This document shows, in pieces, positions 49,237 to 60,554 of a stretch of 64,000 nt of DNA; position 1 is the stretch's first letter; every line of letters begins with the position of its first letter. A program made the translations under genes and the position numbers. The notes under the pieces were generated by a model. It ran no database searches, was not told where the DNA came from, and saw only the letters and a program-made list of their open reading frames with translations. The DNA comes from Lineus longissimus. Lineage: Eukaryota > Nemertea > Pilidiophora > Heteronemertea > Lineidae. The DNA lies in contig NC_088318.1 in NCBI RefSeq assembly GCF_910592395.1, positions 13,206,349 through 13,270,348 on the forward strand, read 5' to 3'.

Positions 49237-49589
49237 TGTCTACTATTCGTGGGACACTTGATCATCCTGCTGGAACATCCCGCTTTGTTCCATTGAACAG
49301 TTCATACCTTTGGACCAAAATTTTCTCAAAAAAACTTTCCCAGCATGGGGAGATGTTCCAAACATTTGCATACAACTTTTCTATATCAGAGAGAAAGTGT
49401 CCTCGACACCTTCACTAGAACTCTGTGACATCCACACAAGTGTTGAGGTGCTCAAAGTCCCTTGTGATTTTGTGACATTCACAATTTTTGCCTGCATAAC
49501 AAGGATATTAGTCAAAAAGTGGACCATCCAAGGGGGGGGGGGGGTTACCTGTCCATGTGGCAACCACAAGGAGGTGTTCTGGTTTCTAA

Positions 49590-50970
49590 TACCCACTGTG
49601 GACAGGTCAATGTCAAGACCACAAAGATACCACAGAGTTCAGGATATGTCCCTTGAAGACAGGCATATTTCACCACCACAAATATATCTCGTTTCGTGTT
49701 CAGATGGGTTCCTCCTACAGTCCTAGACAGGTTAGTGTCACTGTGATATAATATTAGGCTGAATATCACATAAGTTTCTGAACCTCTCTAATGTGTTTGT
49801 CCATTTGCACTTGGTGCACCATTTCTTCAGGGTTTAGTGGAATTTCCCTACCCTGGGTCATCGAGGTGTTTGTCAGATACAGGTCATTTCTATGGTTACG
49901 CACGAGCATCTTCACTTTAAAGATAATTGATGCAATTAGCTCCTAAATTGCTATTGGCTAAGGAAGTAGTACGTGTGATGCCTTCATTTAATCAACCAAT
50001 CGTGGTAGACTTAAGTCACGTGGGCACGCCCCACCTCTTTTTCTAAATGTTGTTTTTCTTCACTTGAGAATAGCCTGTCAGGCCCAAAGGCGGCTGGAGT
50101 TTTCTCTTGTCATTGTAAATACTTTTGTAACTTTACAACCACCAAAAAATCTGGGTGTTCAGATTTCAGATGTTCCCTGAGGACAGGTTGCACAACCGCA
50201 AATACGTGTTCAGATTTCAGATGTCCCTTGAAGGCAAGTCAATGTCACAACCAGATAGAAATATCGGTGTTTAGGTTTAGAGATCAGGTCAGGTCAATGT
50301 CACTGTGAACCACCAATAGATCTCCACAAATAGGCCTAGGTGTTCAGATTTCAGATGTCCCTTTAAAACAGGTCAATGTCACAACTAGAAAAAGATCCCG
50401 GTGTTCAGATTTTTTATGTCTCTTGGAGGCAGATCCATAGTCGTAGTTCCACCTATCATAAAACCCCGTGTTTTTTCAAGACCCGTGTCTTCGCCGTGTG
50501 TCAAAAAACCCGCGGCGCACTTACACCTATCAGTTGTGTTAGATAATGGTTAATAGCCCCGGCGACAGGTGCGCTGTAGGTAGGGAGCTCTCCTGTGTTT
50601 CTTTCCCGTTGGAGGGGGCGCAATACCGAGGCAACTACACCGCGCCATCTGTCGCCGGATCTTAGAACTTGCAATTGCCGTGTCTATTCAGATTCCACCT
50701 ATCAAAAAACCCGTGTTGAACATGGGTCTAAATTAGCCCCCGATTAGCCCCATCGATTAGCCCCATCTATTTAGACACGGCAATTCATAGGTGTAAGCGC
50801 AAAAGACACGGGGATTTGATAGGTGGAAGTACGACTAATGTCACAACTACTAATAAGTGTTCAGATTTCCTTTTAGGACAGGTCAATGACACAACCACAA
50901 ATCGACATCTTGTGTTCAGATTTCAGATGTCCCTCCATGACAGATCAGTATCACAACCACAAGTAGTGTT
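49590..50970 (+). repeat. Degenerate minisatellite, 'GTGTTCAGATTTCAGATGTCCC' type unit
   Basis: The phrases GTGTTCAGATTTCAGATG, TCCCT, ACAGGTCAATGTCACAACCAC and AAAT recur about every 60-90 bp. The run is broken at 50440-50835 by an inserted inverted-repeat element. Related words (GTCACAACC) recur near 58000-58260. Confidence 0.65.
50440..50835. mobile_element. 396-bp MITE, GTCGTAGTTCCACCTATCA ends
   Basis: Terminal inverted repeats GTCGTAGTTCCACCTATCA (left) and TGATAGGTGGAAGTACGAC (right) differ at one position. TA flanks both sides (50438-50439, 50836-50837). Internal copies of the ACCTATCA and ACACCTAT words suggest nesting. It has no coding capacity and interrupts the minisatellite around it. 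Confidence 0.75.
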
Positions 50971-51256
50971 TGTTGAAGAAGGGATCGATAGGAAGAGGTG
51001 AGTCAGCAAATTCTTAACAAAAAATTATCGCATGCTTCTCATATAGATAAGCTTTCGCCGTGAGCTACTTTGACGACTTATTCACCACTCTGCCACTGCA
51101 CTGGTGTCCCATACATGTTTGCGAAACTTCAAATGCGGACAATTAGATTCCTTCAGCTATTGCATGCTGCAGAAACTTCTGGATGTTACCACTGCTTTGT
51201 GTGATACACCTCGATATATTTAAATAAAATGAAAATAATTTATTGTTTTATTGCAG

Positions 51257-51372
51257 ACCAGCTAGAGATGTTTCACAAAAGTATAATGACAAGTACTGAG
51301 CTATGAATTCAGTTCACCTCACCACCATCCCCATTTCCAAGCAAGAACCAGCAAGATCTAGAGAATATCAGG
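51257..51372 (+). other. Exon-like segment, copy 1 of a duplicated pair
   Basis: Preceded by TTATTGTTTTATTGCAG and followed by GTAAAA. Shares GAGATGTTT, CTGAGCTATG.ATTCA, TTCACCTCA and CCATCCCCA with the segment at 51785-51904, including both splice-like borders. It has stops in the plus frames that would be shared, so a non-coding exon is the better reading. Confidence 0.35.
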
Positions 51373-51784
51373 GTAAAAATTTAACTGATTCAATATTGGA
51401 TCCTTGCCTCCTTCCCACGGGTCTGCAAAGATAGACTTTGTACAGGGTAATGAAACATTTCCAAGTGGTACCTTGAAGACATCTACAGTTGTGTCCAAAG
51501 ACGACGCCAGTTACATAGCATGAAGAAGTGTGCCCATAGAGTTGAGGGATAGATATGGAGAAGCTTCTGGATGTTGTACTTTGAAATCAGCGTTCACTCT
51601 GGATTAGGAGGGTTTATTCTCCAGAAAGTATTCCATCTTCCTTCAAGGGTATGCTAAATTTGTTAGTGCCCCACCGATTGGTTTATTGTCCTAGTGACTC
51701 CATCTTTAGCCATCTGGCTTCTGGATGTGATTGGTCAGATACATTTTAATATTCACCTTATAACTTTGAATTGTTTTATTGCAG

Positions 51785-51904
51785 ATCGCATCATCAGAGA
51801 TGTTTTTCCTTGTGTAGCGACAAATGCTGAGCTATGGATTCACTTCACCTCAACGCCATCCCCAATTTCTAGGAAGGATCAATTCATATTGTGAACTTAT
51901 AGAG
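51785..51904 (+). other. Exon-like segment, copy 2 of a duplicated pair
   Basis: Preceded by GAATTGTTTTATTGCAG and ending at GAG|GTAAAA, matching copy 1 at 51257 in order of blocks. The two copies are about 528 bp apart, suggesting duplication of an exon with its flanking intron ends. Confidence 0.35.
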
Positions 51905-52432
51905 GTAAAATTTTAAGTGTCCATAATTCCTCGTTGAAATATTCCACAGTACTAAATTTCTGTGGGCTGTGAAAACGTACTCCCTACTTCAATGTTCATT
52001 CAATAATATGCCAAGGCTGTGAGTTCCAGCCTCGTTCCCATCATCTGTCTGCTGATGCCTAAACAATCTCGCCAAGGACGATATAAGTTTGAATTGTATT
52101 TTTTTTGGAAGGACAGATTCCAAGGTCATGCCTGACCAGACCATGAAATCTGTGTTTTGTCCAAAGAGACTTAAAGAACCAGGTGTCTTTCAGTTGCAAA
52201 TGCAGAATGGAAGAGACTAGGAGAGGGTACTTTACTAGCAAGAGAGGATCACATCTGTAGCCAAACTAAGATGGTCAGTGGGGATGCAAGATTTTATTTG
52301 CATACTAATAGGACAGGTACACAGCCCTTTGCTGGGCTATTACCCTATGGGACCCAGAAAATGATATTGTCCTATTCCTTGTTATCACATACCGACTTAT
52401 CGGCGGTGAATATCAGTCCTAAAGTCTCCTCC

Positions 52433-52784
52433 TTTCACCGCCGATAACTCCCGCCATGTAATCTGTCGGACGCCCCATCATAAACAGGTGGCCAATCAAA
52501 TTGCTCGACACAAAGTAATTGAATGACAGCCTGAATTGATAGTGCCAACCTCCAGATCAGGTTACCCTTCTTCCATACAACATGCACTGTACATTTGGGT
52601 CAGGTCAGCATCCCTGGGTCATCTGGAACTGTTACTCTGATTGAACACCTGGTCTTCAAGTATGGTGGCTGTTAGTGTTGTCGCAACTTAGGACGTGTGG
52701 GAAAGGATGGGGAATGCAGGGAGACTACTGATAAAGTAACAGCCTTTCTGACGGCCGATATGGGGGGAGTTATCAGCGGTGAAG
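52433..52784. repeat. Inverted repeat (TTTCACCGCCGATAACTCCC arms)
   Basis: The left arm at 52433-52457 and right arm at 52759-52784 (GGGGGGAGTTATCAGCGGTGAA) are near-perfect inverses. A third arm copy, TTATCGGCGGTGAATA, lies at 52398. It could be a MITE or its remnant; the target duplication is unclear. Confidence 0.6.
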
Positions 52785-53887
52785 CATGGATATACGCACA
52801 ACGACGGTGGATCGGCACGTGTTACCAACAAAATGGTTTACTTCTGCAGGATCAACATTGAAAACAAACCGGCAACAGAGCTAAAGACAGCGACTGGCCA
52901 GGATGGTGCTGGCAAGCTGCGACAACGTGCACTACTGTTGGGGGAGGAACTGGAGCCAAGCATATCCAGTATGGTATTGCATAGGTTTTCGTTGACAACT
53001 CAGAGAACTTTGTGAACCATTATGACATGAAAGTCTTCGCCCAAGTTTATGGAAAGACCATGCTCCTCATCCATTGTGGAAGATAAGGTCACAATGCATC
53101 TTCATTTTATGTTTATGGAAAGACCATGCTCCTCTCATCCATAGTGGAAGATAAGGTCACAATGCATCTTCATTTCTTTTGGTCTTTTGCCGACTGCAAA
53201 AATAAGTTTTTTTCTCCTTTCCCATACATGGTTTATGGGACCCGTAGTAGGGGCAGTCCTGGGGATGCTGCTCCCTCGATTCAAAAGATTTTCTTCATTC
53301 CAGGTTCTCGTAGCATAACCATATACTAGTAAGATGTTTCGGGAATCGCAACCTTGAGGGAATTTAGGTCTTTACCTGTCCCAGGTTCTAGTTGACAATA
53401 AACCATGCAAGAAGATCACAAACTAGAGGGAATTCATGTCGTCACAGTCTGGGTCTGTTTGCTGTCGAAAATGACAAAAAATAGTTTCTGAACAAAAAAC
53501 AATGGCTGACACTTAATCTCATTGTGTTCTCATAATGTCACGAAATTCAGCCAAGATTTATATAATGAGAACTGTACTCCTTTTCCAGGCCGTGCTGAAG
53601 ACCATGATTGGGTCCATGTATAGTTGACCAGAAGGACGCGTAATGAAGTTACGGAGCAGGAGCCGCATGATTGGGGCAAGTGATGGCGTGGTAACCATGG
53701 ACAGCGCCAAAGGGAGACGTAAGAATGACAGAGTGAGGACAGGAGATACATCTACCACCAATCTGACAGCAGACTTACGCAAGGGAACGACTGTCTTGGG
53801 AGCACCGTTTGCAGACTTGATGCAAATGACCTGAGCAAAAGAATGAAGCTGGCAATGCTGGCTTGAGACTGGTGTTCCACTTAATAT
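52785..53887. other. Unassigned sequence with a 66-bp tandem duplication
   Basis: A unit starting GTTTATGGAAAGACCATGC occupies 53045-53110 and is repeated at 53111-53176. A polypyrimidine tract and AG at about 53589 precede a GC-richer block to 53834 that could be an exon, on either strand. I cannot connect it to a known protein. Confidence 0.3.
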
Positions 53888-56800
53888 CTGTATACTCTTT
53901 CATGTCAATTGTAAATTAGTGTTGCTTGATTGATAGATAGACTTGGCTCTTTTTTTTGGAGCAGTACAGTTGCAAGATAAATCCTGTTTGTAATTTTATA
54001 AATCAGTTGCTCATTAAGGGCTTACGAAGGTTTTGATGCCTTGCTGGCTTATCTGCATACCAGTAAATATGTGCAGATTCATTTCTTGCTTTGAAGCAAT
54101 ATCGTTGCTACACTCCTAAAGCAGTGGCAATGTTCAGGTCTGTTCTGCCTTGCGGGCAAATCTGCATACCTGTAATTATGTGCAGACTTGGCTCTTTTTT
54201 TTGGAGCAGTACAGTTGCAAGATAAATCCTGTTTGTAATTTTATAAATCAGTTGCTCATTAAGGGCTTACGAAGGTTTTGATGCTTTGCTGGCTTATCTG
54301 CATACCAGTAAATATGTGCAGATTCATTTCTTGCTTTGAAGCAATATCGTTGCTACACTCCTAAAGCAGTGGCAATGTTCAGGTCTGTTCTGCCTCGCGG
54401 GCAAATCTGCATACCTGTAATTATGTGCAGACTTGGCTCTTTAAGAGATTGTAGGACTGGGTCTATTGAATGTAACAAAAATAATCGATGCCTATTTACA
54501 AATGAAATGAAGAGTCTGCATTTTGATGCAACTCCATATAACTGTCAGGTGATTTCGCTCTGAACTGGTGACACTCTGATCGGTCTGAAATAATCATTAT
54601 CCCGCCCCTCTGGGAAAAATTTGCAGCCAGATTGCACCATTTCCTGTTACTGTCTGAGAGATGTCAATGTCAGGGGTGCATGACGGTGGTTAAACCTATT
54701 GCGAATGGGCAGCACAATTGGGTGTAGGATATGCATAAACCATTGCACACTCCTGAATCTGCGGTGGGTTGGTACCCCACGTTACGTAAGGAGTAGGTTT
54801 GTGGGTAAGACTTGGTCCACGTGAATGGGTCGTGCCTTAAAAATGATGAGAAGTTGCGAATTGACGCCCTGTGAAGTGTCCTTCGACCAGCTAGTGCTAA
54901 TCTGGTCACTGTCTCCAGGTCACCATGCCTCGGTCAATGAGCGGGCGAAGCACCCAATGGCTCCGTCAGGAGTACATCGTCAACTTCAGCCCGTAGACAA
55001 ACCGGTACGCGCACAAATATCTTAGCTGAGAGTGGGGGACATCAGTAAAGTGCTTCTCATCGGGGTAATACAGTACCACTGTATACAATGACCCCATTTT
55101 TTGTTGGATTCATTTCCACTGAGGAGTGTTCGATAATGAGAGTTTCGGGCCAGTCTGATTGTCACCAGTCCAGAGGGAAAATACCTGATAGTTATGTGGT
55201 TTTCCCTCAAACTGTATACTATTTCATGTCAATTGTAAATTAGTGTTGCTCGGTAGTGTTCAGGGTCTTTTTGTCGAACAGGCACATCTGCATACCAGTA
55301 ATTATGTGCAGACTTAAGTTTTGCTTTGAAGCAATATCACTGCTACACTTGTGAAGCAGTGGCAGTGTTCAGGTCTTGCCTGCCTCGATGACATATCTGC
55401 ATACCAGTAATTATGTGCAGACTTGGCTCCTTTTTTTGGAGCAGTACAGTTGCAAGATAAATCCTGTTTGTAATTTTATAAATCAGTTGCTCATTAAGGG
55501 CTTACGAAGGTTTTGATGCCTTCCTGGCTTATCTGCATACCAGTAAATATGTGCAGATTCATTTCTTGCTTTGAAGCAATATCGTTGCTACACTCCTAAC
55601 GCAGTGGCAATGTTCAGGTCTGTTCTGCCTTGCGGGCAAATCTGCATACCTGTAATTATGTGCAGACTTGGCTCTTAAGAGATTGTAGGACTGGGTCCAT
55701 TGAATGTAACAAAAATAATCGATGCCTATTTACAAATGAAATGAAGAGTCTGCATTTTGATGCAACTCCATATAACTGTCAGGTGATTTCGCTCTGAACT
55801 GGTGACACTCTGATCGGTCTGAAATAATCATTATCCCGCCCCTCTGGGAAAATTTTGCAGCCAGATTGCACCATTTCCTGTTACTGTCTGAGAGATGGCA
55901 ATGTCAGGGGTGCATGACGGTGGTTAAACCTATTGCGAATGGGCAGCACAATTGGGTGTAGGATATGCATAAACCATTGCACACTCCTGAATCTGCGGTG
56001 GGTTGGTACCCCACGTTACGTAAGGAGTAGGTTTGTGGGTAAGACTTGGTCCACGTGAATGGGTCGTGCCTTAAAAATGATGAGAAGTTGCGAATTGACG
56101 CCCTGTGAAGTGTCCTTCGACCAGCTAGTGCTAATCCGGTCACTGTCTCCAGGTCACCATGCCTCGGTCAATGAGTGGGCGAAGCACCCAATGGCTCCGT
56201 CAGGAGTACATCGTCAACTTCAGCCCGTAGACAAACCGGTACGCGCACAAATATCTTAGCTGAGAGTGGGGGACATCAGTAAAGTGCTTCTCATCGGGGT
56301 AATACAGTACCACTGTATACAATGACCCCATTTTTTGTTGGATTCATTTCCACTGAGGAGTGTTCGATAATGAGAGTTTCGGGCCAGTCTGATTGTCACC
56401 AGTCCAGAGGGAAAATACCTGATAGTTATGTGGCTTTCCCTCAAACTGTATACTCTTTCATGTCAATTGTAAATTAGTGTTGCTCGGTAGTGTTCAGGCA
56501 CATCTGCATACCAGTCATTATGTGCAGACTTAAGTTTTGCTTTGAAGCAATATCACTGCTGCACTTGTGAAGCAGTGGCAGTGTTCAGGTCTTGCCTGCC
56601 TCGATGACATATCTGCATACCAGTAATTATGTGCAGACTTGGCTCTTTTTTTTGGAGCAGTACAGTTGCAAGATAAATCCTGTTTGTAATTTTATAAATC
56701 AGTTGCTCATTAAGGGCTTACGAAGGTTTTGATGCCTTCCTGGCTTATCTGCATACCAGTAAATATGTGCAGGTTCATTTCTTGCTTTGAAGCAATATCG

Positions 56801-57700
56801 TTGCTACACTCCTAACGCAGTGGCAATGTTCAGGTCTGTTCTGCCTTGCGGGCAAATCTGCATACCTGTAATTATGTGCAGACTTGGCTCTTTAAGAGAT
56901 TGTAGGACTGGATCCATTGAATGTAACAAAAATAATCGATGCCTATTTACAAATGAAATGATGAGTCTGCATTTTGATGCAACTCCATATAACTGTCAGG
57001 TGATTTCGCTCTGAACTGGTGACACTCTGATCGGTCTGAAATAATCATTATCCCGCCCCTCTGGGAAAAATTTGCAGCCAGATTGCACCATTTCCTGTTA
57101 CTGTCTGAGAGATGGCAATGTCAGGGGTGCATGACGGTGGTTAAACCTATTGCGAATGGGCAGCACAATTGGGTGTAGGATATGCATAAACCATTGCACA
57201 CTCCTGAATCTGCGGTGGGTTGGTACCCCACGTTACGTAAGGAGTAGGTTTGTGGGTAAGACTTGGTCCACGTGAATGGGTCGTGCCTTAAAAATGATGA
57301 GAAGTTGCGAATTGACGCCCTGTGAAGTGTCCTTCGACCAGCTAGTGCTAATCCGGTCACTGTCTCCAGGTCACCATGCCTCGGTCAATGAGCGGGCGAA
57401 GCACCCAATGGCTCCGTCAGGAGTACATCGTCAACTTCAGCCCGTAGACAAACCGGTACGCGCACAAATATCTTAGCTGAGAGTGGGGGACATCAGTAAA
57501 GTGCTTCTCATCGGGGTAATACAGTACCACTGTATACAATGACCCCTTTTTTGTTGGATTCATTTCCGCTGAGGAGTGGTCGATAATGAGAATTTCGGGC
57601 CAGTCTGATTTTCACCAGTCCAGAGGGAAAATACCTGATAGTTATGTGGCTTTCCCTCAAACTGTTTACTCTTTCGTGTCATTTATAAATTCGTGTTGCT
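53888..57700 (+). repeat. Recent tandem array of three 1.2-1.3-kb units with repeated hairpins
   Basis: Units start at about 53888, 55207 and 56446, with a broken fourth start near 57660. A core of about 780 bp (54437-55210, 55674-56446, 56890-57660) is nearly identical in all three. Between cores lies a subunit block in which ATCTGCATA...TATGTGCAGA, an imperfect 27-nt palindrome, occurs 12 times: 54051, 54161, 54296, 54406, 55286, 55395, 55531, 55641, 56502, 56611, 56747 and 56856. A second hairpin, CACTGCTACAC / GTGAAGCAGTG, alternates with it. Open frames in the cores on both strands are equally conserved because the DNA is nearly identical, so they do not argue for coding. Confidence 0.9.
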
Positions 57701-58588
57701 TGTTTTATCTTGCATCTGATGGGTGGAAAGAACAGTCTGGTGGAGTCCTGATGCTCCCTGATGTTGGTCTTTTACTGGAGATCATAATCACTCTGGTCAA
57801 TTCTGTGATTCCCCTCTACCACGAGCAGGCCCATTTAGGCCTACAACCTGTCATTGTTGTAAATTTCAATTAAGAATAAAATTGTTAACTATGCAGGTGT
57901 CATTTAGTTTGTTTTAGTGTTTATGGCGTTACATTGTTAGATTAGAGCTGTAGGAGAAGCTGTGTCACAACATGTAATGGACAGTAATGAATCTGATTTG
58001 GACACGGTATATGCAACAGGGACAATGTCACAACCAGTGATTATGGTCTAGCTGTCTTGACTGTCCAAGGATGTCACAACCTGTAATGGACACTAATTAA
58101 TCTGATTTGGACACCGTATATGTCACAACCAGTTGCTGTCTGACAGTCCAAGGAGAAATTTATTCTTGACCCCCCAGAATGCACATACTAAATAAGTAGC
58201 CCTCTGGTCAGATGCCCCATTAACACTCCAGATGCAATGCAAACAGGTTGATAGGGACAATGTCACAACCTCTGGTTAGCCATTGCTCAAGCTGGTGTTG
58301 AGTAGGTTGTGAAATCGTCCGTTGGAGGGAAGTGAAGCCCTCAGTCCCCTATAATACAGTAGAAGAGCTGGTAAATCCATTTGCTTGGAGTGCTTTATAA
58401 TTATTAGCTTCAGATGACCCATTTACACTCCAGACATAAGGAAAATGAATAAAAATATTAGATCTGTCGAGGTTATTGCAAGACTGGTACATGCAAATAT
58501 AGCTTCAGGCCCCACCGTGTCTTACATTATTGGTAATACCAAAAAATCTATTCATGTAAAGGGCCTTAAAACATGCTCAATCTCATAG
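57701..58588. other. Unassigned sequence with GTCACAACC repeats
   Basis: No gene is recognised. ATGTCACAACC(A/T)GT occurs several times between 58025 and 58270, resembling the minisatellite at 49.6-51.0 kb. Confidence 0.35.
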
Positions 58589-58710
58589 GAAAGTGACCTA
58601 GGCGACAGTAATGCTATCTAGCGGTAGGAAGAGGAACTGAGAGTTTTGGACGAAGATTTCAGTTCTATTTTCTGCCGCGAAACAGCGCCATTATCGCCTA
58701 GGACATTTTC
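58589..58710. repeat. Fold-back element around CCTAGGCGA
   Basis: GAAAGTGACCTAGGCGACAG at the left is answered by ATTATCGCCTAGGACATTTTC at the right, giving an imperfect hairpin of about 120 nt with AGCGGTA and GCCGCG in the loop half. It could be a small MITE. Confidence 0.5.
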
Positions 58711-59149
58711 ATACTGTGGGTCCCGTAATCCTGTAGTCCTGCTGGAAGGTAATCAGTACCACAAGCATAGCGACTTATTTGAACACAAAATTCTTACAGA
58801 TTATCACAAACAAACGAAGAACTAAATGAACAAGACAAATCCTATATACAACAAATTATTATTATCAAGAATCAATCAGGACATACACAAAAATATTCCA
58901 GGCATATTTCATTCCAGTCTTCCCTAAACAATACCTTTTTATGCCAATCACACGTACAGCTCGATAAATGTCCTCACGCCATTTTCAACATCTTTGTCAC
59001 GGAAACACTTTTAGCGCCACCTATTATCATACAAGCCATGAAAAACGTGGAGCCCTCAATTTCAGATTGAACACCTGTGCACCTTATAACAAATCACACA
59101 TTTATCTATAACGTGCTGTTCAAAGAAAATTTACCACAATGGGCATTAA

Positions 59150-60554
59150 AGTGGTGATGATATGTTTATTTATGTCAGTTGCATTAATCCCACACCCTAG
59201 TATTGTTTTGTTGAATTACAAGTGATTGCAATTGCTTGCTGTCAGAGTTCTATCAGATTCCAGGCATTTTCACATCAACTGTTCATCTTACACAGTCCAC
59301 CACAATAAGGACCAAACTACTGTCCGATTTCTGTTAATCTTAATTCCCATAAATTTGTTTTCGGAAGAGAATTTACTTAGTGTTTCATATGTACAAAGTT
59401 TTAAGCCCATAGTCCCAGTGGTTACCAAATGTGCCTCACCAAAAGCCGAAAAAAGACAATGGCCGTTCACCAGGAAAGATATATTAGTAAAAAGCAAATT
59501 TTGCAACAATTTTTTGGTAATGTCTTAAATGGGAATGTTTCGAGATAATTCTGGTCCTGCACAAAGTTCATACAGGTAAAGTTACTCTACGGCAGCAACC
59601 TCTTGGATGAAAAAGATACACACACAGTCAATTCACTTTTTGTGCACACTTTCGGGTTGAATATCTGCAGTGCTCACTGCACAGGAACTCTTATCAACTT
59701 CATGAGTGCGGGGACCACGAGTGCCATCCCAGCACCATCTCGAGACAATCCTCCTTTAAAAATCCCAGTGTCACACACCACACATCAAATGACCAATTAC
59801 TTTATGTCTAGGAGCAAAATCTCGTCTTTATCACTGTTGAGAAGCAGGCTGTAAAATGCATAAGCCTGCTATAAATGTACACACAGTATTATCACAGTGA
59901 ATTTGAGGTCCAGAGTTTGGGAGATTTTTACAGAAATGCAGCAGCAATGATTGCATTCAACACACAAAATGATTATCCTATTTCATACAAAAACTCCTAC
60001 GGCCACATGATTTCAATGATTATCCAGTTTTATGCAAAATTCCTATGGCCACACAAGACTCCTTACTACATACTGTAAGGTGAATCGTGGAAACATTCAC
60101 ATTGTACCTTCAATTAAGCGTTTAAACAGCCATGTTACAGTACTTTCAATCTTTTTTGCGGCCACTTATTTTTCCGCGATTAACTTACAACTAATGCAAA
60201 AATAGGCATTCAAACATTTCCACCTTTACAGCAACATAATCACTTGATATCCTAATGAGGAAGAACAAAAGTCTGGAAAAGTGATCCCTGTATCCCCTTA
60301 CTCAAGCAGTCAAGAGTCACCAATTATTAGTTTTCCATTACCAAAGCCTATTACTAAATTGCAAGAAATTTCCCAAAATCAAAATGAAAATGAACTTGGC
60401 TTGTTTGCAGACAATGCAAGCATGCAGCAGTTTCTCATAAATTATTTGCCTAGGGTTGAGCAATTCATGGCACCTGATCTGATAAGCTGTCCATACACGG
60501 ATTGTTACAAGAATCCTGATTGGACAATTCAAATCTTTTGAATTGTTGTAAATG
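59150..60554 (-). other. Probable 3' UTR of the CHD gene
   Basis: AT-rich sequence without exon-like frames downstream of the CHD stop codon, with a minus-strand AATAAA at 59165-59170. The UTR end is inferred. Confidence 0.4.

Noticed and set aside
53530-53834. Overlapping open frames on both strands in a GC-richer block
   Set aside because: No recognised domain, no partner exons, and opposite strands are equally open. Kept only as unassigned sequence.
54670-57476. Conserved 79-aa and 66-aa frames repeated three times
   Set aside because: They repeat because the underlying DNA cores are nearly identical. Both strands are equally conserved and no protein similarity is seen.
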